Shown here piece by piece: positions 1 through 7,274 of a DNA stretch of 16,492 nucleotides. Each line of letters starts with the position of its first letter. Position 1 is the stretch's first letter. Source of the stretch: DATNPH01 sp036703315 (GTDB lineage: Bacteria; Cyanobacteriota; Cyanobacteriia; Cyanobacteriales; Coleofasciculaceae); contig DATNPH010000130.1 of assembly GCA_036703315.1 (NCBI GenBank), positions 1 through 16,492 on the forward strand, given 5' to 3'. The translations under genes and the position numbers were made by a program. The notes beneath the pieces were generated by a model. That model was given only the letters and a program-made list of their open reading frames with translations, was not told the DNA's origin and ran no database searches.

Positions 1-111
1 AATGAACTTGAAGAACTTATGGTGCTTCGTTGCCAAGAAATTATGAAACAGCACCACTTAATTCAAGGACTAACTTGCTACCACTGGTGGCCAAAAACAA
101 GGGCGGCTTAA
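1..111 (+). CDS. IS630-like transposase, C-terminal end (partial)
   Basis: An open frame enters from the left edge and ends with TAA at 109-111, giving 36 residues that begin NELEELMVLRCQEI and end with YHWWPKTRAA. The pattern of an acidic LEEL segment, an RCQ motif and a terminal YHWWP is what I recall from the C-termini of cyanobacterial IS630-family (DDE, Tc1/mariner-related) transposases. The catalytic residues would lie upstream, outside the window, so activity cannot be judged. A possible transposon end follows the stop directly. The family call rests on recalled motif similarity, not a search. Confidence 0.5.
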   Translation, partial: NELEELMVLRCQEIMKQHHLIQGLTCYHWWPKTRAA

Positions 112-113
112 TT

Positions 114-138
114 ATAAGTAATCATCCGAACTTGATAT
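114..138. mobile_element. Possible right end of the IS630-like element
   Basis: Directly after the transposase stop is a stretch containing AAGTAATCATCCGAAC and then TTGATATAA. It resembles terminal inverted repeats of cyanobacterial IS630 elements as I remember them. The partner repeat is outside the window, so the match and the TA target duplication cannot be confirmed. Confidence 0.3.
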
Positions 139-147
139 AACTTCATT

Positions 148-396
148 ATGACAATTCAAGCACCATCAGCAGCAAACCAACTAGCGCTTACCCTTGAGCA
201 GTTCATTGGCAAAGCTGAAGCATTTCTACAAAACCACTACGTCGTCGGCAGCGACAGTGCAGACATCCAAACAATCTTAAAGGCGATTGCAGACTTGCGG
301 TTGGATATCGACAGCGAACGGTTAGAGCAAGAGTTTGAGTTAACCCAAGAAAGACAAGACTTAATGGGCGACTACTACGACAGTAGCTGGTTCTAA
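148..396 (+). CDS. Unknown 82-residue acidic protein
   Basis: ATG at 148 and TAA at 394-396. The product is 82 residues with no signal peptide or membrane segment. It looks mostly helical: residues 12-30 (LALTLEQFIGKAEAF) and 40-75, rich in Leu, Glu, Asp and Arg. The end is acidic and aromatic (GDYYDSSWF). No Shine-Dalgarno is visible before the ATG, so the start is uncertain. I do not recognise the family. It sits 36 bp after the IS630-like transposase on the same strand and is followed by a GC-rich hairpin, which suggests an independent short transcription unit. Confidence 0.5.
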   Translation: MTIQAPSAANQLALTLEQFIGKAEAFLQNHYVVGSDSADIQTILKAIADLRLDIDSERLEQEFELTQERQDLMGDYYDSSWF

Positions 397-406
397 AAAA
401 GCGACC

Positions 407-431
407 TGGGGAACGTCGTTAAACTTCCCCA
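407..431 (+). terminator. Hairpin after the 82-residue gene, possible terminator
   Basis: TGGGGAA (407-413) pairs perfectly with TTCCCCA (425-431) across an 11-nt loop, 11 bp after the stop codon. The following bases (AGCAAAAAC) are not a T tract, so this is a weak intrinsic terminator or an RNA-stabilising stem. Confidence 0.35.
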
Positions 432-759
432 AGCAAAAACTTTAACCATTGAAATTGTAAATCATGAACCGATCACGAATATCCAACCGCAATTGCAAAA
501 CTCCACCTCCGTTGTGTTTGATTTTGACCTACTGATTGAGCAGACCTACGCCACGGTAAAGCAGCCTTGTTGCTAAGATTGACTCACTGATTGCCTTTGA
601 TGCAGCACTCCGCTGCGGACACTTAAAGATTAAGATTATATCTGCTTATACTTTGCTAAAAGCGGGTTTAAATGCTTGTAGCGCTTTATCTATACTGCAT
701 AAGTTAATTTCACTTACACCTAATTAACTATAGAATTTCTATTTGATTTTTGAATCGGT
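432..759. other. Intergenic stretch, no gene seen; possible promoter
   Basis: No credible coding frame on either strand. A small hairpin GCAGC-ACTCC-GCTGC lies at 602-616. Two TATACT hexamers occur at 647-652 and 691-696. The second has TTTAAA 18 bp upstream (667-672) and could be a weak sigma70-type promoter for the gene at 760. The 60 bp before that gene are very AT-rich. Confidence 0.35.
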
Positions 760-2310
760 ATGAGTATCGACGAAGCGATTGGCTATTACACTTACCGGAG
801 CTTTCTCAACCGGGCGGTCGGAGACCCGAACGACATTCTTTGGGGTGAAGGCGAACTGTTTTTGCTTATCTCTGATGAGGGTATCGTAACTGGAACGCTT
901 GCCTTTCCTACTGAAGCCGGAGCGCAGCAGAAAGACTTCATGGATCTTTCCGGAACAGTCACAGCCTGGGACAACCTCTCACTCAGGTTCGTAGGAAAAG
1001 GCCGTGAAGGAAGTGCCATTTTCGACTATGAGTATGAATACGATTGCAGGGTGGCACACGAATGGGATTCCGCTAGCCCGCCCCAGCAACTCAGCCTTAT
1101 CGGAACCGTACGCCGAAACAAAGACCACGGTCAAGCTAAGGCCGGTGCAACTGCCAGCTTCATTGCTGTCAAGCGGGACTTCGTCGAGCCGCGTACTGTG
1201 CCCGGAGTAGCGCTGATTCCTGAGGCAGTGGAAATGCTCTCTGAGCGTGCCCATCGTTTACGGCACACCGTCTGGCATACTCTACGTGGCGACTGGTACT
1301 CACGCAATATGACAGACGATGATCGCGCTCGCCTGAAGAATCTCGGATGGTATCTAACTGACCCGCCGTTTAGGAGCGACGGAGCCTTAGACCTAACGAA
1401 CGGCGCGGGCGAGGACTTCCTCTATATGCACCGCCGCATGATTCGCATGGTGCACGAGGTTTACGATAAGGCTGGGAAACCTCGACCAACCGGATGGAAA
1501 GAACTTCCAGCCCATGGGTCTCCCCAATTCGTGTACCGTGAGGCACGGGATTCGACCAACCCAGAACTGAAGATTTTCGTGTTCGATCCAGAGAACTCGG
1601 GATTTATGGTGCCTCCTCCGACACAAGAATTTCTTGCTCAGGTTGGTGGTGCCCCGTTCTGGCGCTTCAACAAAACTTCCCGTGGACTGACCAATCTGAT
1701 ACGGAACTTAGTGACGAACCTCCGCAACCCGAGAGTCGTAAGCCAATTGACGCTTGGTGCTTACGGAAACCTAATTGAGTTCACGGTACACAACTGGATG
1801 CACATGCGGTGGGCTAGCCTTTCACGTAACCCAAGTTCTCTCACCCCAGAAGTTAGAGGAGACTACGATATCGATCCCAAATGGGATGCACCAGAGAACG
1901 ATTATCTCGGCGACTTTCACGGCTCCCACGTCAATCCGATTTTCTGGAAGCTCCACGGTTGGGTTGACGACTGTATTGGCGTTTGGTTCGCGGCGCACGA
2001 AGCGGCTCATCCAGGACAGATTCAGCAACAGGAAGTTCGGGGTATCTCATGGTTCGCACCTGGCCCCTGGGTTCTCAAGGCAGATCCTTTTGACTGGCCA
2101 GGCGCTGGAGACTCACACGACCACGGCAGTCACCACGGCGGACATAATGGCAATGAGGTGGTAACGCTTGAACAGGTAATGGCTCTCCTAAAAGAGATCA
2201 ATGACAGACCGCCGTTGACTGCGGAAGCTTTCGAGAAAAGAAGCCCTGCACGCCGCCTGCCCGGATTTGCACGCTTCTTGGATCTGGAATCGGAAATTCC
2301 GCTAATCTAA
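760..2310 (+). CDS. Type-3 copper, tyrosinase/PvdP-like protein
   Basis: 516 residues. About residues 1-145 are rich in predicted beta strands without a clear motif. The tyrosinase-like copper sites follow. A candidate CuA site has H169 (RLRHTVWH), H224 (FLYMHRRM, compare the tyrosinase F-x-x-W-H-R motif) and H232. A candidate CuB site has H344 and H348 (VHNWMH), then H399 in NPIFWKLHGWVDD, very close to the canonical DPxFWxHHxxxDRxW. This layout (beta domain first, tyrosinase domain second) resembles PvdP-type tyrosinases, which oxidise phenols with molecular oxygen. No signal peptide is visible, so it is probably cytosolic. A His-rich patch (DSHDHGSHHGGHN, 451-463) could bind metal. The start is the first ATG; its Shine-Dalgarno is poor. 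It stands alone, with no obvious partner gene. The fold call is fairly firm; the substrate is unknown. Confidence 0.65.
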   Translation: MSIDEAIGYYTYRSFLNRAVGDPNDILWGEGELFLLISDEGIVTGTLAFPTEAGAQQKDFMDLSGTVTAWDNLSLRFVGKGREGSAIFDYEYEYDCRVAHEWDSASPPQQLSLIGTVRRNKDHGQAKAGATASFIAVKRDFVEPRTVPGVALIPEAVEMLSERAHRLRHTVWHTLRGDWYSRNMTDDDRARLKNLGWYLTDPPFRSDGALDLTNGAGEDFLYMHRRMIRMVHEVYDKAGKPRPTGWKELPAHGSPQFVYREARDSTNPELKIFVFDPENSGFMVPPPTQEFLAQVGGAPFWRFNKTSRGLTNLIRNLVTNLRNPRVVSQLTLGAYGNLIEFTVHNWMHMRWASLSRNPSSLTPEVRGDYDIDPKWDAPENDYLGDFHGSHVNPIFWKLHGWVDDCIGVWFAAHEAAHPGQIQQQEVRGISWFAPGPWVLKADPFDWPGAGDSHDHGSHHGGHNGNEVVTLEQVMALLKEINDRPPLTAEAFEKRSPARRLPGFARFLDLESEIPLI

Positions 2311-2474
2311 CTTTAGAAATAATAAGTACATTCGGATGGATGAGTTTTAAAGCAAACAATCGGACTCGGCCTAAATAGAAGGTTCGTGCAACCAGGGGCA
2401 ACCAGTCATTAAAATGGTTGACCAGTAAGGGGTTCAGCCATTATTCATTTCTGTTGATTGACCGAAGCCCCTTC

Positions 2475-2503
2475 GGGGCGGGGGTAGGGTGTGGGGTGTC
2501 GGG
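2475..2503 (+). other. G-quadruplex-forming motif
   Basis: Five G runs of 3-5 bases occur in 29 bp: GGGG (2475), GGGGG (2480), GGG (2487), GGGG (2493) and GGG (2501), with loops of 1-4 bases. This satisfies the usual G3+N1-7 rule for an intramolecular quadruplex. It overlaps the 3' arm of the hairpin at 2467-2479. GGGTGTGGGGTGT-type strings are also known as degenerate heptamer repeats in heterocystous cyanobacteria, so it may simply be one of those. Confidence 0.5.
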
Positions 2504-2882
2504 TGTAGGCGTAATGCTAGAGAGTCTGCCATGAAGTGCCACGCAGAGATACTCTCGTTCCGATTTGATTTTTGCTTTTGGAACTTATCCAAGTCTGTCC
2601 TGATTTTGATGCCAAAAATGCATCAAGACGCTCGCGCCTTGTGGGAGAAATGTTCCGACACTGGTAGAAATCGGTACTATGTTAAGGAAAATTACGGCGT
2701 TCGTAGCTGTAATTTAGAAGAGAAGAATTAATGGCTGAACGTTAATTATATCAATACTTTTGACCAAGTTGGCACTTCGTGGTAGCTTCCCTAACATTAC
2801 GCCAGTAAGCGCGAGCAAGCCTTTATTCAACTTTGCCTGAGACACTGCGGAATTTTCAGTGTTGAAGTTGGAGAAACGAGAG

Positions 2883-2945
2883 GCGATTGCGCGGAGCACA
2901 GTGGGCTGAGTCCCTCTGGGACACGCTGCGCGAACGCCCAATCGC
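2883..2945. repeat. Dispersed palindromic repeat of Nostocales type
   Basis: Outer arms GCGATTG (2883-2889) and CAATCGC (2939-2945) enclose an inner hairpin GTCCC-TCT-GGGAC (2910-2922), followed by ACGCTGCGCGAACG. This architecture is a well-known interspersed element of heterocystous cyanobacterial genomes. Related units lie at 6810-6850 and 13131-13191. Confidence 0.6.
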
Positions 2946-3003
2946 TCGGCTAGAATTGCAAGCCAGCCAATAACCAATTCCCACACAGATATATAACTAA
3001 AAC

Positions 3004-3028
3004 ACCCCGGCACCCTGCTGGGGTTTTT
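3004..3028. terminator. Bidirectional-looking terminator after the replication gene
   Basis: ACCCCGGC (3004-3011) pairs with GCTGGGGT (3017-3024) with one G-U pair and a 5-nt loop. On the plus strand T5 follows (3024-3028). On the minus strand the stem is followed by GTTTTAG. It lies about 36-60 bp beyond the minus-strand stop at 3064 and probably ends the CyRepA1 transcript. Confidence 0.65.
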
Positions 3029-3032
3029 GGTC

Positions 3033-3046
3033 TGTCAGTGACACAG
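3033..3046. repeat. 14-bp palindromic box, copy 1 of 2
   Basis: TGTCAGTGACACAG contains TGTCA-G-TGACA. The identical 14-mer recurs at 6972-6985, so one copy lies on each side of the replication gene and its upstream region. It looks like a protein-binding site. Confidence 0.5.
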
Positions 3047-3063
3047 TTTACAACCAGACGACA

Positions 3064-6000
3064 TTACGAAATCAAGCGCAATGACCCGACCTCTTCCCGA
3101 CGGTTAAAGAACGTTCCATCCTGCCTTGTCCACCGAACTTTGTAATCGGAAAACACCTGCTCAACAACTTCTCCAACGCAACCCCAGGCTCCGTCGTATG
3201 CATCGCCCGTCCATTCAACGCGTGAGCCTACCCTCAATTGTGGCTTCCGGTCTTCAGTGGCGGAAACTTCGGGATTTGGCTGTGTTGATAACTTGTTTTT
3301 TCGCAGTACGCACCGTATCGCCTCAAGTTGCTCAGCCGTTAAATGCATACGCACTTGTGCCTTTTGCTCATCACTCCAACATTCTAGTAGTGCAGATAAC
3401 ATAGCGTACGGATTTTCGCCCTCCAGTGCCTCAAGCATCAACTCGGCGTTGGCTTGTGGGTCAAAACTTAACTCAACCGACTTATTGACATTACCCGCAC
3501 CACTATTGACATTGTCCTCCGTGTTGCCGCACCACTTCTCATCACTGTCCGTATTACTGTGCCTTGGTTCCGAGTCAGCCGCACCACTATGTTCCAGATT
3601 TAGCTCTTTTTGTATTGCCTCTGGTGAAGAAGTGAGACAGTCACCATTTTTATTTTCAACGCTCTCGGGTTCTATAAAAGTGGTGCGGGTGGTGCGGGAG
3701 TCTTGATTTTGCGTACTTTGTGGTGCGGTAAGTGGTGCGGGAGTGGTGCGGGTATTCTCAATAGTGGTGCGGGTATTCTCAATAGTTAGTGGCAACGGTG
3801 GGGGGGCATTAATACCTATGCCCGTAATTGTGGGTACACTCCTTTTTGCTACCTCATCGTACTTAGTACCTTTTTTGGCTTTGGGGAATAAAGATAAGAT
3901 TCTGGGAATAACTTGGTTGATACCCTTGACATTTTTGTCGCTAGGACGTACTTGCTCAATCCATTGGCGTTTCTTGCCGTCGTCGTCAATCAGCAAAGTG
4001 CCATTGTCGATATACCATTGCTCTAGCAGCGACCAAAGCCCTTTTGCAGTCATTTCCCCATTGGCGAGATACCCTAAGCCCACGTCCTCGCAGAACTGGA
4101 ATAGATGATTATTCTCCTTCTGCATTAATTTGAAGGCATCGGTGGTGCAAGAATAATCAATGCCCTCTTCTATCAACGCTTCCAAGGCATCAAGCATTTT
4201 GTTGAGGAATGCAGGAGCAACACTGGTGCGTACGAATTCCTCATCGTAGGCGAAGCGTGGATCTGCTTGCAGTTCGTTTGGATTGTTCGGGTCTGGGTTC
4301 TTTTTGAAAGTTTTTATAAACTCTAGAGGTGCAATTCTATCTTGGATGGCTTGGATTACGCCCTGGAATGACGGAACATGATTTAAGTTGAAAAGCCCTA
4401 CTGCTTTGGGAATAAATTCAACGTGGTCCTTGCCCTTGCGCTCAGAATGCAAGACGTTGCCAGTGGCGAACAGCTTGAGACTTTGGATTTTATCCAATCT
4501 CGCCGTTTCCGGATTTTCGGAAGCCCAGTTTACCTTACTGTATAACAACGGTGCCAGTGCAAATTTTCTTCCATCGTCGTAATGAGCAAAGTCTGCCAAA
4601 GACACGCTGGTCATCCCGCTGTGACCAAAAATGATTGAGACGGTTTGGCGGAGAGCATCTTTACCATTGGAACCCAAACCGCAAGCCAGCAATACTCTCA
4701 CTTCTCGTCCGCGACGTTTACGTACTTCGGGTAAGTCAATTGATGCAGCTAAGTTTCTAAGTAGTACTTGCTGCTGTGGCTCATCCAAACATTGAAGCAG
4801 GCGATCGCAATCCGTAGAATCCGCTTGGGGATCATACCTCACCAATGGTTCGTATACAAAATAGTGCTTGGTGGGGTCGTGTTCCTCAAGATGCCGGACT
4901 GGTTTACCGCTTTCCCATTTCACTGCTAACACCCCGTTGGTGCAGTTAATGCCGGAAGGATTGAGCAGGCTTGGGTCAACCTCAAAACGCATTTTGACCC
5001 ACTTCAGCACTTCCTCTACCTTGGCAGGCTTGGCGTAGGGATATGTTGCTTTAAATCCACCATTCCCGTCTGGCACTGGCACAATATAAGAATTGCAAAA
5101 AGAAGCAATTTTTGGGCGCTCTACCGCGTCGGGAACGTACTTGTAATGATTCCCCTGCCAACAATAAAGCTTGTTATCGGCACACATCCAAGGTTTGTCA
5201 CCATACAGGAAATTAAGCGCTTTCTGGTTAAAGTTCGCATCAGGATTAAGTTCTGAGGTGTCGCCAGAGAAGAAATCATCGTCATGATCATCAAACGATT
5301 CTTCCTCCTGATTCAGTCGGGCATTTTTAATTTCCTCTAAGATTAGGTTTGCTAATTCGTCCCCAGTCATGCCACTTGCCAAAATATCAGCTATATCCCC
5401 TTTGTCGCATAAATCGGGGTAGATGGTTTTTAAATTAATGGCAACAAATGGGACTTGCGTACGCGCTGCTGATGCAGCTATTTTCTCAGCTTTCTTGATA
5501 CCCGTTTCATCGTTGTCTTGACAGTGAGCAAGGATGAACGGGCGTGAGCCTAGTTTAGATTTAATTTCATTAAGGATAAATAGCCAATCTTCCTCCCTAG
5601 GAGTGCCTACAGCCGTGATACCCGCCAGTTTTTCGGCTCTAGCCGCTTCTACGCACTTCTCACCCTCATGGCTGAGAATTACCGCTACTTTCTCAGAAGC
5701 AATCACCTCTACAGCTGCTATAACTTCAGCTTGCCGATAAGCCGCCCAGCTACATTTCCCCTTGTTCCATTGGGTCTTGCCCGATTCATCAATGCGGCTA
5801 ATAGAGAAAGTTTTTTCGTGTCCTTTGTCACTATTGGCACAAGGACATTGATAACGGTAAGCCTTTCTCCCGTCACCGTAATCATAAATAACTACGGTGA
5901 GTTGTTCTAACTCCTGCCCTGTAACTCCCTTGCCCAACAACTTTTCTCGTGTTGATTTCGGAGCAAGTTCTGGAGCAAGAGCAGTTGGTTGTGGTATATC

Positions 6001-6354
6001 ATTCGGGACGGAGCTAAGAGATGCTAGAGCTAACTCTCCGAATGGCAGCGGCATTGGCTTTTTAGTCGCTGACTTGTATGCCTTTGGAGCGCCACCCTTT
6101 AGTTTTGCACTTTTTACAGAAGCACTGCCCTGTCGCTTTTCTTCCATCAGTTCAGCCCAGGGCTTGATTTTTTCCCGAATGTCGCGGTTAGAGCATCCAT
6201 TAAAGCATTGATACTTTCCAGTGTTTGGTTCGATGCTTAAGTTGTGACCCTCACATACCGGGCAAACGTATTTATTTTTTTCTTTAGCTGGTTCAAGCCG
6301 ATCTAAAAAGTTGCGAATGTCAAAGGCTTGCTGACTCTGGAGGTCGGTACTCAT
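3064..6354 (-). CDS. Plasmid replication protein, CyRepA1-like primase/helicase
   Basis: 1096 residues. A zinc finger comes first (C31-x2-C34, C50-x3-C54; CPVC and CFNGC), like the CHC2 fold of primases. It is followed by a TOPRIM-like DUF3854-type domain: ILSHEGEK with E230, then QDND with D280 and D282, and GDIADIL near 319-325. A D5/superfamily-3 helicase occupies about 470-760: Walker A GLGSNGKDA (559-567, NGKD where NGKS/T is usual), Walker B region NWASENPE (609-616), motif C FNLNHVP (655-661), and a candidate arginine finger at R673. A Thr/Pro-rich linker (about 845-965) leads to an SH3/KOW-like C-terminus (1040-1096). It would prime and unwind plasmid DNA. A strong AAGGAGG (6364-6370) precedes the ATG, whose A is shared with the stop codon of a leader ORF. 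The family name is recalled, not searched. Confidence 0.85.
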   Translation of the reverse strand: MSTDLQSQQAFDIRNFLDRLEPAKEKNKYVCPVCEGHNLSIEPNTGKYQCFNGCSNRDIREKIKPWAELMEEKRQGSASVKSAKLKGGAPKAYKSATKKPMPLPFGELALASLSSVPNDIPQPTALAPELAPKSTREKLLGKGVTGQELEQLTVVIYDYGDGRKAYRYQCPCANSDKGHEKTFSISRIDESGKTQWNKGKCSWAAYRQAEVIAAVEVIASEKVAVILSHEGEKCVEAARAEKLAGITAVGTPREEDWLFILNEIKSKLGSRPFILAHCQDNDETGIKKAEKIAASAARTQVPFVAINLKTIYPDLCDKGDIADILASGMTGDELANLILEEIKNARLNQEEESFDDHDDDFFSGDTSELNPDANFNQKALNFLYGDKPWMCADNKLYCWQGNHYKYVPDAVERPKIASFCNSYIVPVPDGNGGFKATYPYAKPAKVEEVLKWVKMRFEVDPSLLNPSGINCTNGVLAVKWESGKPVRHLEEHDPTKHYFVYEPLVRYDPQADSTDCDRLLQCLDEPQQQVLLRNLAASIDLPEVRKRRGREVRVLLACGLGSNGKDALRQTVSIIFGHSGMTSVSLADFAHYDDGRKFALAPLLYSKVNWASENPETARLDKIQSLKLFATGNVLHSERKGKDHVEFIPKAVGLFNLNHVPSFQGVIQAIQDRIAPLEFIKTFKKNPDPNNPNELQADPRFAYDEEFVRTSVAPAFLNKMLDALEALIEEGIDYSCTTDAFKLMQKENNHLFQFCEDVGLGYLANGEMTAKGLWSLLEQWYIDNGTLLIDDDGKKRQWIEQVRPSDKNVKGINQVIPRILSLFPKAKKGTKYDEVAKRSVPTITGIGINAPPPLPLTIENTRTTIENTRTTPAPLTAPQSTQNQDSRTTRTTFIEPESVENKNGDCLTSSPEAIQKELNLEHSGAADSEPRHSNTDSDEKWCGNTEDNVNSGAGNVNKSVELSFDPQANAELMLEALEGENPYAMLSALLECWSDEQKAQVRMHLTAEQLEAIRCVLRKNKLSTQPNPEVSATEDRKPQLRVGSRVEWTGDAYDGAWGCVGEVVEQVFSDYKVRWTRQDGTFFNRREEVGSLRLIS
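3743..3784. repeat. Two perfect 21-bp tandem repeats in the replication gene
   Basis: A 21-bp unit starting GTGGTGCGGGTATTC occurs at 3743-3763 and again at 3764-3784. Further GTGGTGCGG words are scattered over about 3679-3750. In the protein this gives a duplicated TIENTRT segment in the Thr/Pro-rich linker. The 21-bp period keeps the frame, so the linker length can change without breaking the gene. Confidence 0.8.
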
Positions 6355-6470
6355 TACGCCTTACCTCCTTGAGCAGATTCAAATCCAGCGCAGTCATTGG
6401 AGAAAAGGGAAAATACTTCGTGTGCTAATGTATTGGATGGTAAGGATTTTTTATTGTATAATTGTCCCAT
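6354..6470 (-). CDS. 38-residue leader ORF, coupled to the replication protein
   Basis: ATG at 6470 (minus) has GAGGT six bases upstream. The frame runs 38 codons (MGQLYNKKSLPSN at the start, FESAQGGKA at the end) and stops with TAA at 6356-6354. The last A of that stop is the A of the CyRepA1 ATG (TAATG overlap). The strong Shine-Dalgarno of CyRepA1 lies inside this ORF. This arrangement is the classic one for translational coupling, and short leader ORFs control Rep synthesis in several plasmid families. The peptide resembles nothing I know. Coding is inferred from the ribosome binding site and the stop-start overlap only. Confidence 0.55.
   Translation of the reverse strand: MGQLYNKKSLPSNTLAHEVFSLFSNDCAGFESAQGGKA
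6364..6370 (-). promoter_or_regulatory. Strong Shine-Dalgarno of the replication protein
   Basis: AAGGAGG on the minus strand, nine bases before the ATG at 6354. It fixes the start codon. It lies within the last codons of the leader ORF, so ribosomes ending the leader can expose or reuse it. Confidence 0.75.
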
Positions 6471-6689
6471 TGTTTAACCTCATTGCTTCCTTGGTTGGAG
6501 CAACTCAGCCAAACCGTTTTTCCTGAGACTGAAAAAGCAGTCCAAATCAGCTCATAATGGGAATAACAACTTAATTAAAGTTGTAAAAATGTTTATTTTT
6601 TAGTTATCGTTTTTTGGCTGATTCGGTCATTTGGTTTGGCTGAGTCACTTTTTTTTTGTGACAATAAAGCTCTAGGCTAGTAGCGATGT

Positions 6690-6710
6690 CGCTCTCAAAA
6701 CTTGAGAGCG
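6690..6710. repeat. Perfect 9-bp hairpin
   Basis: CGCTCTCAA (6690-6698) and TTGAGAGCG (6702-6710) with loop AAC. No T tract follows on either strand, so it is not an ordinary intrinsic terminator. Confidence 0.6.
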
Positions 6711-6809
6711 CCAAAAAGCTATCTATAAAAGGTATTTTATGCTGGTCTTGACCAAAGTGGTCAATCCGAACAGCACGAATGTCAACACCCCTGCCCTACG
6801 GTGAGGCTT

Positions 6810-6850
6810 GAGCGATTGGGCAAAGCCCACTACCCTTCGGGCAATCGCTC
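6810..6850. repeat. Dispersed palindromic repeat of Nostocales type
   Basis: Arms GAGCGATTG (6810-6818) and CAATCGCTC (6842-6850) flank an inner CCC-TTC-GGG (6833-6841). The outer arm shares GCGATTG/CAATCGC with the unit at 2883-2945. Confidence 0.6.
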
Positions 6851-6971
6851 TCAGCATTTTGGATTGAATGCATCACCTGGGTCGCGCAGGCTATCAACCT
6901 CGGACGTCAGCCCGTCAACTTTGGCTTAAGGTTGAGCTAGAGCCCTACACTTGATTAAGTTTTGTAAAGTG

Positions 6972-6985
6972 TGTCAGTGACACAG
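6972..6985. repeat. 14-bp palindromic box, copy 2 of 2
   Basis: TGTCAGTGACACAG, identical to 3033-3046. Here the symmetry is longer, GTGTCA-G-TGACAC (6971-6983). It lies 32 bp downstream of the stop at 7017, between the nuclease operon and the Rep control region. Confidence 0.5.
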
Positions 6986-7016
6986 CAATAAGCAACATTT
7001 GTTGAGAATCGGTAAC

Positions 7017-7262
7017 TTAAATATTCGGTTCCCCACCTCTACCGTTTGGTCTAGAGCGGAAAAGATACTCAAGAATTTGCTCAATTCTCTGACTATTTTG
7101 GGCTGTTGCAGACGTTAATGTATCTATGCGGCTCGTAAGTTGCTCTAGCGCTCCTTCAATACGGTTAAGCGCCTCATCATGAGCCAACACCAATTCTGCT
7201 GTATCGGAAAGGATTGCTTCGATACGGTCGAGTCTGCTACTGGGTGGTTCTGCGTTGGTCAT
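7017..7262 (-). CDS. Small coiled-coil protein, last gene of the nuclease operon
   Basis: 81 residues. From residue 10 to 69 there is an almost continuous heptad pattern (RLDRIEAILSDTAEL, LNRIEGALEQL, IDTLTSA, RIEQILEYLF), typical of a short parallel coiled coil. The C-terminus is Gly/Arg/Asn-rich (RSRPNGRGGEPNI). A strong AGGAGG sits just before the ATG and only 12 bp separate it from the preceding gene, so it is the distal gene of the operon starting at 9099. Similar small coiled-coil proteins are common and usually unannotated in cyanobacteria. Function unknown. Confidence 0.7.
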   Translation of the reverse strand: MTNAEPPSSRLDRIEAILSDTAELVLAHDEALNRIEGALEQLTSRIDTLTSATAQNSQRIEQILEYLFRSRPNGRGGEPNI

Positions 7263-7274
7263 TTGTCCTCCTAG

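Larger units (their letters stand above)
2311..3003. other. Repeat-rich intergenic stretch, no convincing gene
   Basis: Open frames here (for example 2489-2731 plus, 2714-3013 minus) have no ribosome binding site and no recognisable domain. The minus one is largely translated dispersed repeat. The stretch holds a G-rich motif (2475-2503), a hairpin GCCCC-TTC-GGGGC (2467-2479), two TTGACCA words (near 2418 and 2759), and the palindromic repeat at 2883-2945. Confidence 0.5.
6471..7016. promoter_or_regulatory. Candidate origin / copy-control region with nested inverted repeats
   Basis: About 550 bp without a credible gene but crowded with symmetry. A 13-bp exact inverted repeat ACTCAGCCAAACC (6503-6515) / GGTTTGGCTGAGT (6633-6645). 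A degenerate TTGGCTGA direct repeat (6614 and 6637) and a related inverted CCAAATCAGC (6542). ACAACTT-AATTA-AAGTTGT (6566-6584). CGCTCTCAA-AAC-TTGAGAGCG (6690-6710). TTGACCA-AAG-TGGTCAA (6748-6764). A dispersed repeat (6810-6850). TCAACCT/AGGTTGA (6894-6900, 6929-6935). A palindromic box (6972-6985). The part from 6580 to 6660 is AT-rich with a T9 run. Position upstream of the Rep gene plus iterated symmetric sites suggests an origin or Rep operator. This is inference. Confidence 0.4.

Noticed and set aside
2489..2731. Plus-strand 80-codon frame
   Set aside because: Starts inside the G-rich repeat, has no ribosome binding site and no recognisable domain.
2714..3013. Minus-strand 99-codon frame
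   Set aside because: Mostly translated dispersed palindromic repeat. Such frames recur at many loci in Nostocales without being genes.
3257..3706. Plus-strand frames within the replication gene (also 3743-4108 and 5534-6211)
   Set aside because: Antisense shadows of a clear 1096-residue gene; low-complexity Ser/Leu composition and no start signals.
6690..6710. Intrinsic terminator
   Set aside because: Perfect stem, but no T tract follows on either strand.
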